From Burkholderiales bacterium (lineage in GTDB: Bacteria; Pseudomonadota; Gammaproteobacteria; Burkholderiales; Usitatibacteraceae), in NCBI GenBank assembly GCA_014378085.1, contig JACMOJ010000501.1:1-21451 (forward strand): a DNA stretch of 21,451 bases, read 5' to 3'. The notes beneath the pieces were generated by a model. That model had not been told where the DNA came from and searched no databases. It saw only the letters and a list, made by a program, of their open reading frames with translations. The position numbers were made by a program, and so were the translations under genes. Of this stretch, positions 6,626 through 14,975 are shown piece by piece (position 1 is the first letter of the stretch; every line of letters begins with the position of its first letter).

Positions 6626-6884
6626 AGAATACGATTTCAGTCAAGGAAAGCGGGGCGCAGTGCTGCCCTCGCCTGGCAAGACGAGGATTACCATCATGCT
6701 CGATGATGACGTCATCGAGTACTTTCGTGCTCGGGCAGAGGCAGAGGGCGTCGGCTACCAAACAATGATCAATAGCGCCTTGCGTGCCGCTTTTGAACAG
6801 CAAAAAACCAAGAAGAAGGATGACGAGCCGTTGACTGTGGCAAAGCTACGTAAGGTTCTTCGTGAAGAGCTTCATGTTTCGTGA
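6618..6884 (+). CDS. Orphan BrnA-family antitoxin
   Basis: The 88-residue product starts MRKEYDFSQGKRGAVLPSPG, a typical start for BrnA proteins, followed by the ribbon-helix-helix segment TRITIMLDDDVIEYFRARAE and the GYQTMINSALRAAFEQ helix. A charged extension (KTKKKDDEPLTVAKLRKVLREEL) closes it. The start at 6618 overlaps the stop of the brnT remnant by eight bases and has CGGAG at 6606-6610. The partner toxin is gone, so this is an orphan antitoxin that retains its promoter and palindromic operator. It might act as an autorepressor, cross-neutralise related toxins on incoming DNA, or simply be decaying; the intact frame suggests either recent toxin loss or selection. Confidence 0.85.
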   Translation: MRKEYDFSQGKRGAVLPSPGKTRITIMLDDDVIEYFRARAEAEGVGYQTMINSALRAAFEQQKTKKKDDEPLTVAKLRKVLREELHVS

Positions 6885-7001
6885 AGCTCAATATCAAGGC
6901 CGAAACTCGTCACACGCTCTCGCCGTAACAGGTCATTTGTCTCATGTGCTGTACCGCCGCTATCGGGAAAATCGAATGACCGCTGGGTCAGCATCAACCC
7001 T

Positions 7002-10000
7002 TCAGCCGCCGTTCCAACCCCACTCCCGCCATCCACCCAACATCGGAAAATACAAACCGAGCCGGATTAGTTGCTGACTTTCCGTCATGGCGTGAACGAG
7101 TACGGCATAAGTCTCTAGTTGCGCCCGATATCGCTGTTGTTCGTTAGTCAAAAACGCGTCGACATCCGCCCCCTCGTGGCTGCCGGTCTTAAAGTCAAGA
7201 ATCCAGCGCACACCGTCAGCATCCACAAAGGTTCGATCAAGTGCCACGTTTACCAGCGCCGAATCGATGACACCGGCTATCCGCCATTCTGAGCGCGCTT
7301 CAGGATGTGACTCGAGTGTCCAACGACCACGCGGGTCGGTGAGTGTGTTGTTCAGCGCCACCATCACGCGTTCCGCCGCCGCTTTCACATCATTGCTACC
7401 CACGCCTAAGCGCGAGATCTCCTGCTGAATTAACGGGCGCGATTGATGCACACGCGCAGCACTCCAAGCGTCCACTCCGTCGGTCGCGATACGTTGCAAA
7501 AATATGTGCACCACCGTGCCGATGTGCCGGGCGGTATCCGTGGCCCATTCAAAATCAATCTGTGGGCTGGTACCGATTCGATCAATGCCTTCTGCCGCAG
7601 CGACGGCAAGGGACACTGCTGGTGGCATCGCCGGCAGTGCGTGGTCGAGTGCGATTCGTGTGGGGTGATTTTTCGGCGGACCTGAGGCGCGGCTGCGCCC
7701 GTCGTTGACGTGGTCTTCCAACCGCCCCTCCAAGTGCGCTGCACAACGATCCAAGTCGTCTGTTTGCAACCCCAGCGCGTCCATCGACGGCAACTGTTCC
7801 GGCCCCAGCGCAGGCCAAAGTGCCGCCAGCAGGCTGGTGGATTTTGGCGCCGCAATTTCTGGCGAACCGTCTTTTTGTTTCACCGTCAATGTGGCCAACA
7901 AATGTAAATGGCGTTGCGCGCGGGTGGCCGCCACATAGAGCAGGCGCACATCTTCATGCTGTTGTTTGGCACGGTCAAGCTTGGCAATGTATTCGTAAAT
8001 CACGTCTGCATCGTCTTCCGCACCAGCTTCGCGAATCGGTGCCAGCAGCAGACCGTGTTCACCGGTTTCTACGTCGGCTTGCTCGGTCCACACTAATAAC
8101 TTCTTGTCATCGTGCCGGGGTGGACGATCGAGGCCGGGCACAATCACGGTATCAAACTCAAGCCCCTTGGCTTTGTGGATTGTCATGATTTGCACCGGCC
8201 GAGCGACGTCTGTGGCGTCTGCCGCATCAGCCATCGTGCGCCCGCCTGAAAACAGTCGGTCGATGCGCGCCTGTAACGCGTCAAGGCTCACAATCTGCGC
8301 GCCGCCACTTTGTTCCTGTGCCTCTGCTTCAAGAAGATCGAGGAAGGTGATGGCGTCATCGAGATCGGCAGCGGAGTCCAAACAGGCTGGCCCCGCCAAC
8401 GCGAGCCAACATTGCTCGACCGCATCACGAAGCGGCGCACGACGGCGAGCTTCCAGAGCCGTTCGCATGACTGCTTGCAATTTGCGACTACGTAGCTGCC
8501 CATCGACCGAAAGCGATTGCAGGCGCATTGAGTCGTTGATCATTTCCCAGACGGTGCGGGGGTCGGGGGTCAGCGCGCCATCAATCGGAACCACACTCGC
8601 CGAAAGTGCCGCGAGGTCGTTTAGCGTCAACCCGCACCATGGGGCGCGCAAGATCGCCAGCCACGCGATTTGATCGGCCAAATGCAACAGGGCGCGCGTG
8701 AGCGCCAACAAATCCTGCACCACCGGCCGGTCTTTCAACGGATCGATATCGACCGCATGAAACACAATGCCCGCCGCCTTGAGCGCGGGCACAATTTCGC
8801 GCAGGTGGCCGCGGTTGCGAATCAAGATTGCGATCAGCGCATCCAGCTTGGTCCGACGCGTGAGGCGAATGAGGTCAACGATTTTTGCCGCTTCAGCTTG
8901 GGCTGCGCTGGGTTCGTTGGCTTGACTGCGGTCTTCCGTCTTGTCTTCTCGCTTAGCCCGAGCACCTTCAACACCTTCTGCACCTTCTGCACCTTCAGCA
9001 CCTTCAGCACCTTCAGCACCTTCAGCACCTTCAGCACCGTCCGCATCTTCAACGCCTCCAGCACCATCGGCGGAATCGACGCGTTGATTAATCGTCCAGT
9101 GCACTTGTAGGGCGGCTTCCTTCGAGGATGCAGCATCGCCAAACGCAACACACTCGGCATATGGCACCACACCCGTCGCGGCGTTTTCCGCATTGGGCAT
9201 CAGCAAGTTGAAGGTTTGATTGACCCACGCCACCAAGCTTGGTGCCGAGCGAAAATTGACCGACAACGTTAGCGGGTTTAAGGTGATGCCGCCCAGCCCG
9301 GCATGGCGCGCGCGCAAAAACAGCCCCACCTCCGCTTCACGAAATCGGTAGATCGATTGCATCGGATCACCGACCACAAACAGCGTGCGGCCGTCGTCCG
9401 GGCTCCAACCGCGTGTGAGCTTTTCTAGTAACGCAAACTGGGCAAATGACGTGTCTTGGAATTCATCGACCAGCAGATGGCGAATACGATAGTCGAGCGC
9501 CAACGCCAAATCGGTAGGTTCATCTTCTGATCCAAGCGCACGCGAAGCCGCTTGTGCAATTTCGGTAAAGTCACACTCGCCTTCGGCACCGAATACATCC
9601 CACAACTGCGCGGTAGCGTAAGGCAACAGCCGTACGATGGCACCCAACACCTCCCACTCCGGCTCGCGGTAACACGCCGGCGGCAATGCGCGTAGTGCAT
9701 GCAGCTTATTTGCAAGCAACGTGTTGTCGGCAGCTTCTGCCAACACTTCCAGCAACGCGCCGATCCGCGCCTTCATTGCGTCAAGCAGCGCCTTTTCCGT
9801 TTTATCCTTGCTGGTGGGAAAGCCCACTTTCTTATTGATGCCTCCCGGCTTGCGCCACGTCCCGTCTTTGGTCAGCAACAAATCGGCGATCGCCAGCCAC
9901 GCTGGTAGGCTTTCTACCTCGGCGCCGGGAAACGTATCGAGATCCGCACATTTTGAAAGTGCACTATCCACGGCGTCTTTGAGCAAGTTTTGTCCGGAAA

Positions 10001-10736
10001 AGCCCACCAGATCTCGTGTTTCTCTCTTCTCCATTGCTGGATAAGCCGCCGCGACTTCCGCCACGGCTTGCGCTCTGACACGCTGCAACGCCGCTTCAAG
10101 CGCTTCGCGCTGATGCATCTTCGGCAGATTACGCAACCAATGGTCACGGCCACGCAGCATGTCGGCGATCAGCCCCTCGACCACGCTGAGGTTATTGTCG
10201 AGATGGGTGAGCAAGGTGGCTATGTCGTCGGCAACCGAATCGCCATCGTTGATCTGCGCCAGCAGCTGGCGTGCGGCGCGGCGATACAACACAGTGGCGT
10301 CGTCCACACTTTCCGGCTGCGCGCCAAAACGCGACATCATCGGCATTTGTCGCGTGAGCGAGGTGTTCATCGAATCGATGGTTTGAATTCGCAGACGCGC
10401 GGCATTGGCCAACAGTTGCCAGCCGCGCTCGGCATCACGTGCCAACACCCGCTCGGCCAGCGTGCGTGTTTGTGCGTCGTCGCTTTCGTTCACCGTCGCG
10501 AATGCGGTCAATACACGTGCGCGCATTTCTGCCGCCGCTTTGCGGGTAAAGGTAATGGCGATGACTTCTTCGGGTTCATCAACGGTTGCGAGCAAAGCGA
10601 GATAACGCTGAATCAGCAAGCGAGTCTTGCCCGACCCGGCCGGCGCGCGCACGATAAAAGATTGTCCGACATCGAGCGCACGTTGGCGCTGGTTTTGGTC
10701 GATGACAACGTCGGTCGTGTTGGTTGTGTTACGCAT
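7002..10736 (-). CDS. addA: AddA-type UvrD/Rep helicase-nuclease subunit
   Basis: About 1244 residues. Superfamily 1A helicase motifs are in order: Walker A APAGSGKT (K37), LLVDEFQDT near residue 424, VVGDPMQSIYRF near 455, MTIHKAKGLEFDTVIVPGLD near 850 and LLYVAATRAQRHLHLL near 935. The C-terminal RecB-type nuclease domain has a conserved histidine in IGTVVHIFLQ, VIDSAL, ILDFKTG (near 1179) and YRAQLETYAVLV. With AddB it unwinds and resects double-strand breaks for RecA loading. The start ATG at 10736 overlaps the addB stop by eight bases; ATGs at 10742 and 10745 are alternatives. A low-complexity Gly-Ala-Glu run at about residues 556-591 interrupts the region between motifs. Confidence 0.9.
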   Translation of the reverse strand: MRNTTNTTDVVIDQNQRQRALDVGQSFIVRAPAGSGKTRLLIQRYLALLATVDEPEEVIAITFTRKAAAEMRARVLTAFATVNESDDAQTRTLAERVLARDAERGWQLLANAARLRIQTIDSMNTSLTRQMPMMSRFGAQPESVDDATVLYRRAARQLLAQINDGDSVADDIATLLTHLDNNLSVVEGLIADMLRGRDHWLRNLPKMHQREALEAALQRVRAQAVAEVAAAYPAMEKRETRDLVGFSGQNLLKDAVDSALSKCADLDTFPGAEVESLPAWLAIADLLLTKDGTWRKPGGINKKVGFPTSKDKTEKALLDAMKARIGALLEVLAEAADNTLLANKLHALRALPPACYREPEWEVLGAIVRLLPYATAQLWDVFGAEGECDFTEIAQAASRALGSEDEPTDLALALDYRIRHLLVDEFQDTSFAQFALLEKLTRGWSPDDGRTLFVVGDPMQSIYRFREAEVGLFLRARHAGLGGITLNPLTLSVNFRSAPSLVAWVNQTFNLLMPNAENAATGVVPYAECVAFGDAASSKEAALQVHWTINQRVDSADGAGGVEDADGAEGAEGAEGAEGAEGAEGAEGVEGARAKREDKTEDRSQANEPSAAQAEAAKIVDLIRLTRRTKLDALIAILIRNRGHLREIVPALKAAGIVFHAVDIDPLKDRPVVQDLLALTRALLHLADQIAWLAILRAPWCGLTLNDLAALSASVVPIDGALTPDPRTVWEMINDSMRLQSLSVDGQLRSRKLQAVMRTALEARRRAPLRDAVEQCWLALAGPACLDSAADLDDAITFLDLLEAEAQEQSGGAQIVSLDALQARIDRLFSGGRTMADAADATDVARPVQIMTIHKAKGLEFDTVIVPGLDRPPRHDDKKLLVWTEQADVETGEHGLLLAPIREAGAEDDADVIYEYIAKLDRAKQQHEDVRLLYVAATRAQRHLHLLATLTVKQKDGSPEIAAPKSTSLLAALWPALGPEQLPSMDALGLQTDDLDRCAAHLEGRLEDHVNDGRSRASGPPKNHPTRIALDHALPAMPPAVSLAVAAAEGIDRIGTSPQIDFEWATDTARHIGTVVHIFLQRIATDGVDAWSAARVHQSRPLIQQEISRLGVGSNDVKAAAERVMVALNNTLTDPRGRWTLESHPEARSEWRIAGVIDSALVNVALDRTFVDADGVRWILDFKTGSHEGADVDAFLTNEQQRYRAQLETYAVLVHAMTESQQLIRLGLYFPMLGGWREWGWNGG
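8962..9069. repeat. 9-bp tandem repeat inside addA
   Basis: Twelve 9-bp units with consensus GCACCTTCA (plus strand); units 4-8 (8989-9033) are identical and the edges have decayed. In AddA each unit encodes Glu-Gly-Ala, giving a run of (GAE) with Val/Asp variants. The period is a multiple of three, so copy-number change stays in frame. Confidence 0.93.
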
Positions 10737-13700
10737 TGCCATCATCCGAACCAGCCAGCATGTTTTCCACGCTGCCACCGTAGCTGACACCATCGCCACC
10801 TCCTTCGCCACCGCATGCAACTTCGTCCCCGCGTTGACCGGTAACTTCCGCGACCCTGCACACACTCTGCAATTCACATTGCGCACAGGTCAGGCCGCCA
10901 TGTTTAGGGTCAACCACGGCGATACCGTTGACAAACTGCGTCGCCAGCCGATTGAGCGCTGCTTCCCATTGCCGCACCAGCACATCCCACGATACATAAC
11001 CGCGAGCCGACATGCCGCGTTTTTGCTCGATCGGCGTCACGTTCGGCAATACATTGTCTGTTGCCGAAACGCCTTCAAAGCCAAACGTCTTGCCGCGTTT
11101 TAAGCGGGCAAATGCCAGCGCGGAAATTTCTTGTTCAGCGGTGTGAAGATAAAGCGGCAGTTGTGGTTCGTCAGGCCTTTCTCCCAACCAGCCTTTGACC
11201 TGTGCCACGCCGGTCTTGTAATCAATCAACGCATAGCTGCCGTCGTGCAACTGGTCGAGCCGATCAAGTTGCAGTCGCATCGAAAGCCCGGAAATTTCAA
11301 CATGGCGTGCTTCTTCGCAAGCCACAACATCAAACGGTGCGCGCTCGCGCTCAACGGCCAGCCACGCTGTTACCACTTGGCAGAGACGCGCGTGTTCAAG
11401 CGCCGCAAATCTGCCCGTCAACATGTCGGCACCGTCGGCGCGTATCTCGTTGATGGCCTGATGTGCGGCGTCACCCACCAATCCGGCTAGCGCCTCCGGT
11501 TGCATCACCAACATCGCAGTCTGTGTCTGCAGCCGTTTCCAAACCAGACTCAAGACCCGGTGCAGCAGCGTGCCACGGGCGGCGGCATCAAGACCGGCGG
11601 TCGGCTCTGCCAGCGGCTTGGCCGACAAGCGGTGGCGCGCAAACGCTCTGAACGGGCAGGCGGCTTGGTCGCGAATAATGCCAGAGCCGCCCGACACGGC
11701 GGCGGGTGTGGCTAACGTGGCAAGCGCGGCAAACGCGACATCCGGAATGGGCAAACGCGCACTTAACGCCCCGCTTTGCTGAAGACATTCGGCATAGTTT
11801 TGCGCTACGGGCGCGGTAACGTCTAGCGGAAAGTCGGAAATTAGCGCACTGGCGGGACGTGCCTGTCCGGTGTCGGCATCTGCACCTTGATACATCGCAT
11901 GACTCAATATCAATTCACGCGCGCTGTGCTGCCAGCCCTCGGTAATACGTTTGTCAAGCGCGAGCGAAGCTGCCGCCGAAGCCTCGGTGACACCCGCTAG
12001 GCGCTGCAACGCTGCTGGAATGAATGGATTGGGGCGCGCCGCCAGTGGCCACGCGTCGTCGCTCAAGCCCGTCACCCACATGGCGTCGAATGGATCAAAC
12101 GATTGGCCGGCGGACTCAAGAATACCCAGCACCTGAATCGGCGCTTCATTGCCGCCGGCCGATTCGGGCTGGAAAACGGTATCCCCCACAATCCGCCGCA
12201 ACTGCGCGAGCGCTTCATCGGCACGCATGCGCGGCTGCACGTTCTCCAACGCCGCCAATGTCTCCAGGGCATCGCGAAATTTAGCCAACACCTGAAAGTC
12301 AGATGAGCCCAACGCACGTTCACCCGGGAATCCCCATGCACTCAATGCCTGCGTGAAATGACGGCTCCATTCGAAAGGCGAACGTTCGTTTGTAGAACGC
12401 CGAGGCGACTCGCTCGTTTTTTTACCGACCGTGTTGGAGGCTACGCCAAAGGATTTAGATGCTGTCGGTAGCCCTGCAACACGATCAATCATCATCACCC
12501 ACTCGGGACAAGACCGCACCGCGCTTATTAGTCGTTTGCCCACCCCCAGCTTTAGCAACTTTTGCAGCGCAGTTAGGCTGACTTCCGAAGCCACCATCTC
12601 TCGTAGCTGCGCGTCCAACCTTGCCCTCGCGGCGATCTCACGCTCGGCCGCGCCGATGAAAGGCGAACGCAATAGTGTGCTAAATCGCGCAAACGGCAAC
12701 GGCCGACCTTGCGAAAAATCGATCAGCTCGATCGCGTCATTCACCAACCCATATTCATTAAGAGGCAGGCCGAGGGAAATATTGAACAACGCCGATAACG
12801 ACGATGCCTCTGCGCCGATATGCATTCGTGCACGGGCGAGCGGCGCCAATGCATCCGTCAAGAAGCGCGAAATTTGGTGGCGTTTTTTTTGCAGGTCAGG
12901 CACGACAACGGCAAGACGCGCCGTATTGTCCGAGTCGCCGCGATGCTCTAGCTGTGCGCGCGCCCACGCCGCGCAAGCGCGTAACTCATCCGTATCGTTG
13001 GCAAAAACCAACCGCCTTGTCTCCGCAATTTTACCGGCCACTACGTCCGCAGCGTCGCCGGCGAACAGCGCCTCGACATCAACACCCGCCGAAGAACAGG
13101 TTGCGAAAAACGCCGCAATCTGCGGCGTGACAATGTCAAACCCTGCGGTCAACAATCGGCGCGGAAGAACGCCGTCCGGCAATGTCTGGGTTACCAGCGC
13201 GCCCGCTCCAGAAGCGCGCAGCCCGTTGCTGCGTGCGTTGACAAAAACACTGACGAGAACATTGGCGAGCACATCCGGCAACACCGCGAGGTCCATCACT
13301 TGCATTTCGCGGCACAGTCGCTGATAGCGTATCGCCCAGCCAAAAAACACTTGGCCGTCCTCGTGCAACGGATAGGTTCGCATCGCGTCCAATAGCCGCC
13401 ATTGATTGGCCACCGACCACGCTGCCGCCGCCTGCTCGGCCGTTTGCGGTATCGACAGCAGCGCATCACTGGCGTCGGACTGACGAATCACCTGTTCCCA
13501 CAGCAAGTGGCTCTGCGGTACGTCGATTAATTTGGGAAGCGCGACCGCGGCTTCAAATTCAGCTGCAACGCCCAAGCGAATCGCTTGAACAGTGCGCGCT
13601 AAAAACGTCGGCAGGGGCAAAATATCAGGCGCAACCCAAGCGCGGCGGCCGGCCTGTTGTTGCGCGGCGTCGTAGACCCGCTTCAGCGCGGCCGCAAGAC

Positions 13701-13785
13701 GCCGATTCGGCGTGACCACCGTTACGCCTTCGGCAGCAAGGCTTTCGATGACCGATGGCGGGAGATGAGCCGTGTTACTTCTCAA
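10729..13785 (-). CDS. addB: AddB-like nuclease subunit with Fe-S motif (PD-(D/E)XK family)
   Basis: About 1018 residues, the divergent AddB type found in betaproteobacteria (often called 'probable DNA repair protein'). The N-terminal [14 protein letters not shown] replaces a Walker A motif, so this subunit is probably not an active ATPase. Helicase-like remnants follow, for example [21 protein letters not shown]. The nuclease domain shows [28 protein letters not shown] (near residue 855) and EPQLPLYLH. Cysteines fit the AddB Fe-S pattern: one in [12 protein letters not shown] (near 707) and [10 protein letters not shown] (near 965-974). The start is a TTG at 13785 inside the last codons of fdxA (11-base overlap) with no clear ribosome binding site, so coupled translation is likely. 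A later start is possible. Confidence 0.87.
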   Translation of the reverse strand: MRSNTAHLPPSVIESLAAEGVTVVTPNRRLAAALKRVYDAAQQQAGRRAWVAPDILPLPTFLARTVQAIRLGVAAEFEAAVALPKLIDVPQSHLLWEQVIRQSDASDALLSIPQTAEQAAAAWSVANQWRLLDAMRTYPLHEDGQVFFGWAIRYQRLCREMQVMDLAVLPDVLANVLVSVFVNARSNGLRASGAGALVTQTLPDGVLPRRLLTAGFDIVTPQIAAFFATCSSAGVDVEALFAGDAADVVAGKIAETRRLVFANDTDELRACAAWARAQLEHRGDSDNTARLAVVVPDLQKKRHQISRFLTDALAPLARARMHIGAEASSLSALFNISLGLPLNEYGLVNDAIELIDFSQGRPLPFARFSTLLRSPFIGAAEREIAARARLDAQLREMVASEVSLTALQKLLKLGVGKRLISAVRSCPEWVMMIDRVAGLPTASKSFGVASNTVGKKTSESPRRSTNERSPFEWSRHFTQALSAWGFPGERALGSSDFQVLAKFRDALETLAALENVQPRMRADEALAQLRRIVGDTVFQPESAGGNEAPIQVLGILESAGQSFDPFDAMWVTGLSDDAWPLAARPNPFIPAALQRLAGVTEASAAASLALDKRITEGWQHSARELILSHAMYQGADADTGQARPASALISDFPLDVTAPVAQNYAECLQQSGALSARLPIPDVAFAALATLATPAAVSGGSGIIRDQAACPFRAFARHRLSAKPLAEPTAGLDAAARGTLLHRVLSLVWKRLQTQTAMLVMQPEALAGLVGDAAHQAINEIRADGADMLTGRFAALEHARLCQVVTAWLAVERERAPFDVVACEEARHVEISGLSMRLQLDRLDQLHDGSYALIDYKTGVAQVKGWLGERPDEPQLPLYLHTAEQEISALAFARLKRGKTFGFEGVSATDNVLPNVTPIEQKRGMSARGYVSWDVLVRQWEAALNRLATQFVNGIAVVDPKHGGLTCAQCELQSVCRVAEVTGQRGDEVACGGEGGGDGVSYGGSVENMLAGSDDGNA

Positions 13786-14098
13786 TCAAGTGGGCTTTGT
13801 CTTTCACCTTTGCCCACTCATCGGCATCAGGCGGACCGGGTTTGCGTTGGACAATTGGTTTCCATGCTTTTGCTAACTCCGCATTGAGACTGATGAATGG
13901 CTTCTGATTCACCGGCACGTCATCTTCAGCAAAAATGGCCTCGACCGGACATTCGGCAACACATAATGTGCAATCAATACACTCGTCAGGATCAATGACG
14001 AGCATGTTAGGACCTTCGCGAAAACAATCCACCGGACATACGTCCACACAGTCGGTGTATTTGCATTTGATACAGGATTCGGTAACGACGTATGCCAT
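13775..14098 (-). CDS. fdxA: 7Fe-8S ferredoxin (FdxA, Azotobacter FdI type)
   Basis: The 107-residue protein begins [20 protein letters not shown]. Its cysteines at 9, 12, 17, 21, 25, 40, 43, 46 and 50 line up one residue later than those of Azotobacter ferredoxin I. C9, C17 and C50 would bind the 3Fe-4S cluster, and C21, C40, C43 and C46 the 4Fe-4S cluster. The C-terminal tail is long and charged, as in the family. It is a small soluble cytoplasmic low-potential electron carrier whose partner is not evident here. The start ATG 14098 has no strong Shine-Dalgarno. It is the first gene before addB, overlapping it by 11 bases. The upstream region is shared with the divergent trxA. Confidence 0.95.
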   Translation of the reverse strand: MAYVVTESCIKCKYTDCVDVCPVDCFREGPNMLVIDPDECIDCTLCVAECPVEAIFAEDDVPVNQKPFISLNAELAKAWKPIVQRKPGPPDADEWAKVKDKAHLIEK

Positions 14099-14146
14099 AT
14101 TGCGTTTTCGATGGTTGGTAACGGATTAGGATTTCATAAATCATTT

Positions 14147-14176
14147 GCAAAACACCGCCATTTCGGCAGGTTTTGC
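14147..14176. other. Interrupted hairpin in the fdxA-trxA divergent region
   Basis: GCAAAAC (14147-14153) pairs with GTTTTGC (14170-14176), and GCC pairs with GGC closer to the loop, separated by a small internal bulge. It sits about 50 bases upstream of fdxA and could be a leader hairpin or an operator. No T-run follows on the fdxA strand. Confidence 0.35.
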
Positions 14177-14254
14177 GACACGCGTAATGTTAACAGAGCA
14201 CCCTCATTTGCCGTAACCGGGGCATGTCGCTTGCACGGGTGGAAACCACTCACA

Positions 14255-14263
14255 TGGCATAAT
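14255..14263 (+). promoter_or_regulatory. Probable extended -10 promoter of trxA
   Basis: TGGCATAAT is an extended -10 element (TG, one base, CATAAT) with the predicted start about 50 bases before the trxA ATG. There is no good -35 at the usual distance, which extended -10 promoters can tolerate. Confidence 0.45.
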
Positions 14264-14323
14264 CGCGCCTCCACTGCTCCGCTGGCGATATTGCCGGCCT
14301 GCACAACAGATTGTGAGGATTTC

Positions 14324-14650
14324 ATGAGTTCAGCTATTGTTCACGTAAGCGACGCTACCTTTGACGCCGAGGTCCTACAAAGCACAACCCCGGTGCTGGT
14401 GGACTATTGGGCCGAATGGTGCGGACCGTGCAAGATGATCGCGCCAATCCTTGATGACCTCTCACGCGACTACGCTGGCAAGCTCAAGATTGCAAAACTC
14501 AATATCGACGAAAACCAAGCCACCCCGCCCAAGTACGGTATCCGTGGCATCCCGACACTTATGTTGTTTAAGAACGGCAACGTTGAGGCGACCAAAGTCG
14601 GCGCCCTGTCGAAAACGCAGCTTTCGGCGTTTATCGACGCCAATATCTAG
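14324..14650 (+). CDS. trxA: Thioredoxin
   Basis: The 108-residue protein has the active site WCGPCK, the buried aspartate in VLVDYWAEW, and the cis-proline loop [14 protein letters not shown], all in Trx order and at standard length. It reduces protein disulfides in the cytoplasm and supplies ribonucleotide reductase and others. The start ATG at 14324 has GAGGA at 14315-14319. The frame is open upstream to 14111, but that segment lacks family similarity. An intrinsic terminator follows 12 bases after the stop. The order trxA then rho is the conserved proteobacterial arrangement. Confidence 0.97.
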   Translation: MSSAIVHVSDATFDAEVLQSTTPVLVDYWAEWCGPCKMIAPILDDLSRDYAGKLKIAKLNIDENQATPPKYGIRGIPTLMLFKNGNVEATKVGALSKTQLSAFIDANI

Positions 14651-14662
14651 ATCTACCCCAGC

Positions 14663-14699
14663 GGGGCAAGAGAAAAACGCTTGCCCCTTGCGGCTTTTT
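14663..14699 (+). terminator. Intrinsic terminator of trxA
   Basis: GGGGCAAG (14663-14670), a 9-base loop and CTTGCCCC (14680-14687) form an 8-bp GC-rich stem. TTGCGGC and TTTTT (14695-14699) follow; the T run is seven bases from the stem, so termination may be partial. Confidence 0.7.
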
Positions 14700-14975
14700 A
14701 GTTATACTTAGCGCCAAATCTGCGTGTCTACCTGCTGACGTCCGTCCGCAGATTCCTCGGTAGTCCTTCTGAAGCAAACCCCCATAAGAGTTGTACGCTG
14801 ACTGGATCACGCCACCGCGTGCCGTCAAGAAGGATTGGCCGATTGCCCGCCATCCGTAACCACCCTTTCGACATGGGTTGAATCCGGTTGGTGAGTTCAT
14901 TGTCGTTATCCAGTCATACGGGATCATCCCGAGACTTCACCCTTTTTAGTCCAAACGCCACACGGTAAAGCCGCT
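14700..14975 (+). promoter_or_regulatory. Long structured leader upstream of rho
   Basis: The 325 bases between trxA and rho contain no convincing protein gene beyond the trxA terminator. AATCTGCG (14717-14724) pairs perfectly with CGCAGATT (14747-14754). TGACTGGAT (14799-14807) pairs perfectly with ATCCAGTCA (14908-14916), enclosing a 100-base domain. Rho leaders in other proteobacteria are long and used for autoregulation by premature termination, so a regulatory leader is plausible. No specific RNA family is recognised. Confidence 0.45.

Noticed and set aside
5823..6884. Insertion sequence or integron carrying the toxin-antitoxin genes
   Set aside because: No transposase or integrase fragment, terminal inverted repeats or target duplication could be found by eye.
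6931..6981. GGTCATT / AATGACC inverted repeat after addA as a terminator
   Set aside because: The 37-base loop and lack of a T run make a terminator unlikely.
8834..9193. Minus-strand frame with LKVLKVLKV-type repeats
   Set aside because: This is the 9-bp repeat of addA read in the wrong frame.
9990..10787. Plus-strand open frame (265 codons) opposite addA
   Set aside because: Shadow of the helicase gene; the opposite strand carries the Walker A motif and conserved helicase motifs there.
12431..13324. Long plus-strand open frame (297 codons) opposite addB
   Set aside because: It is a shadow frame of a GC-rich gene: Ser/Ala/Arg-rich composition, no family motifs, and full overlap with a well-supported nuclease gene.
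14631..14927. 98-codon open frame on the minus strand in the rho leader (IPYDWITTMNSPTGFNP...)
   Set aside because: It overlaps the trxA end and terminator, has no ribosome binding site I can see, and matches no family I recognise; the inverted repeats explain the region better as an RNA leader.
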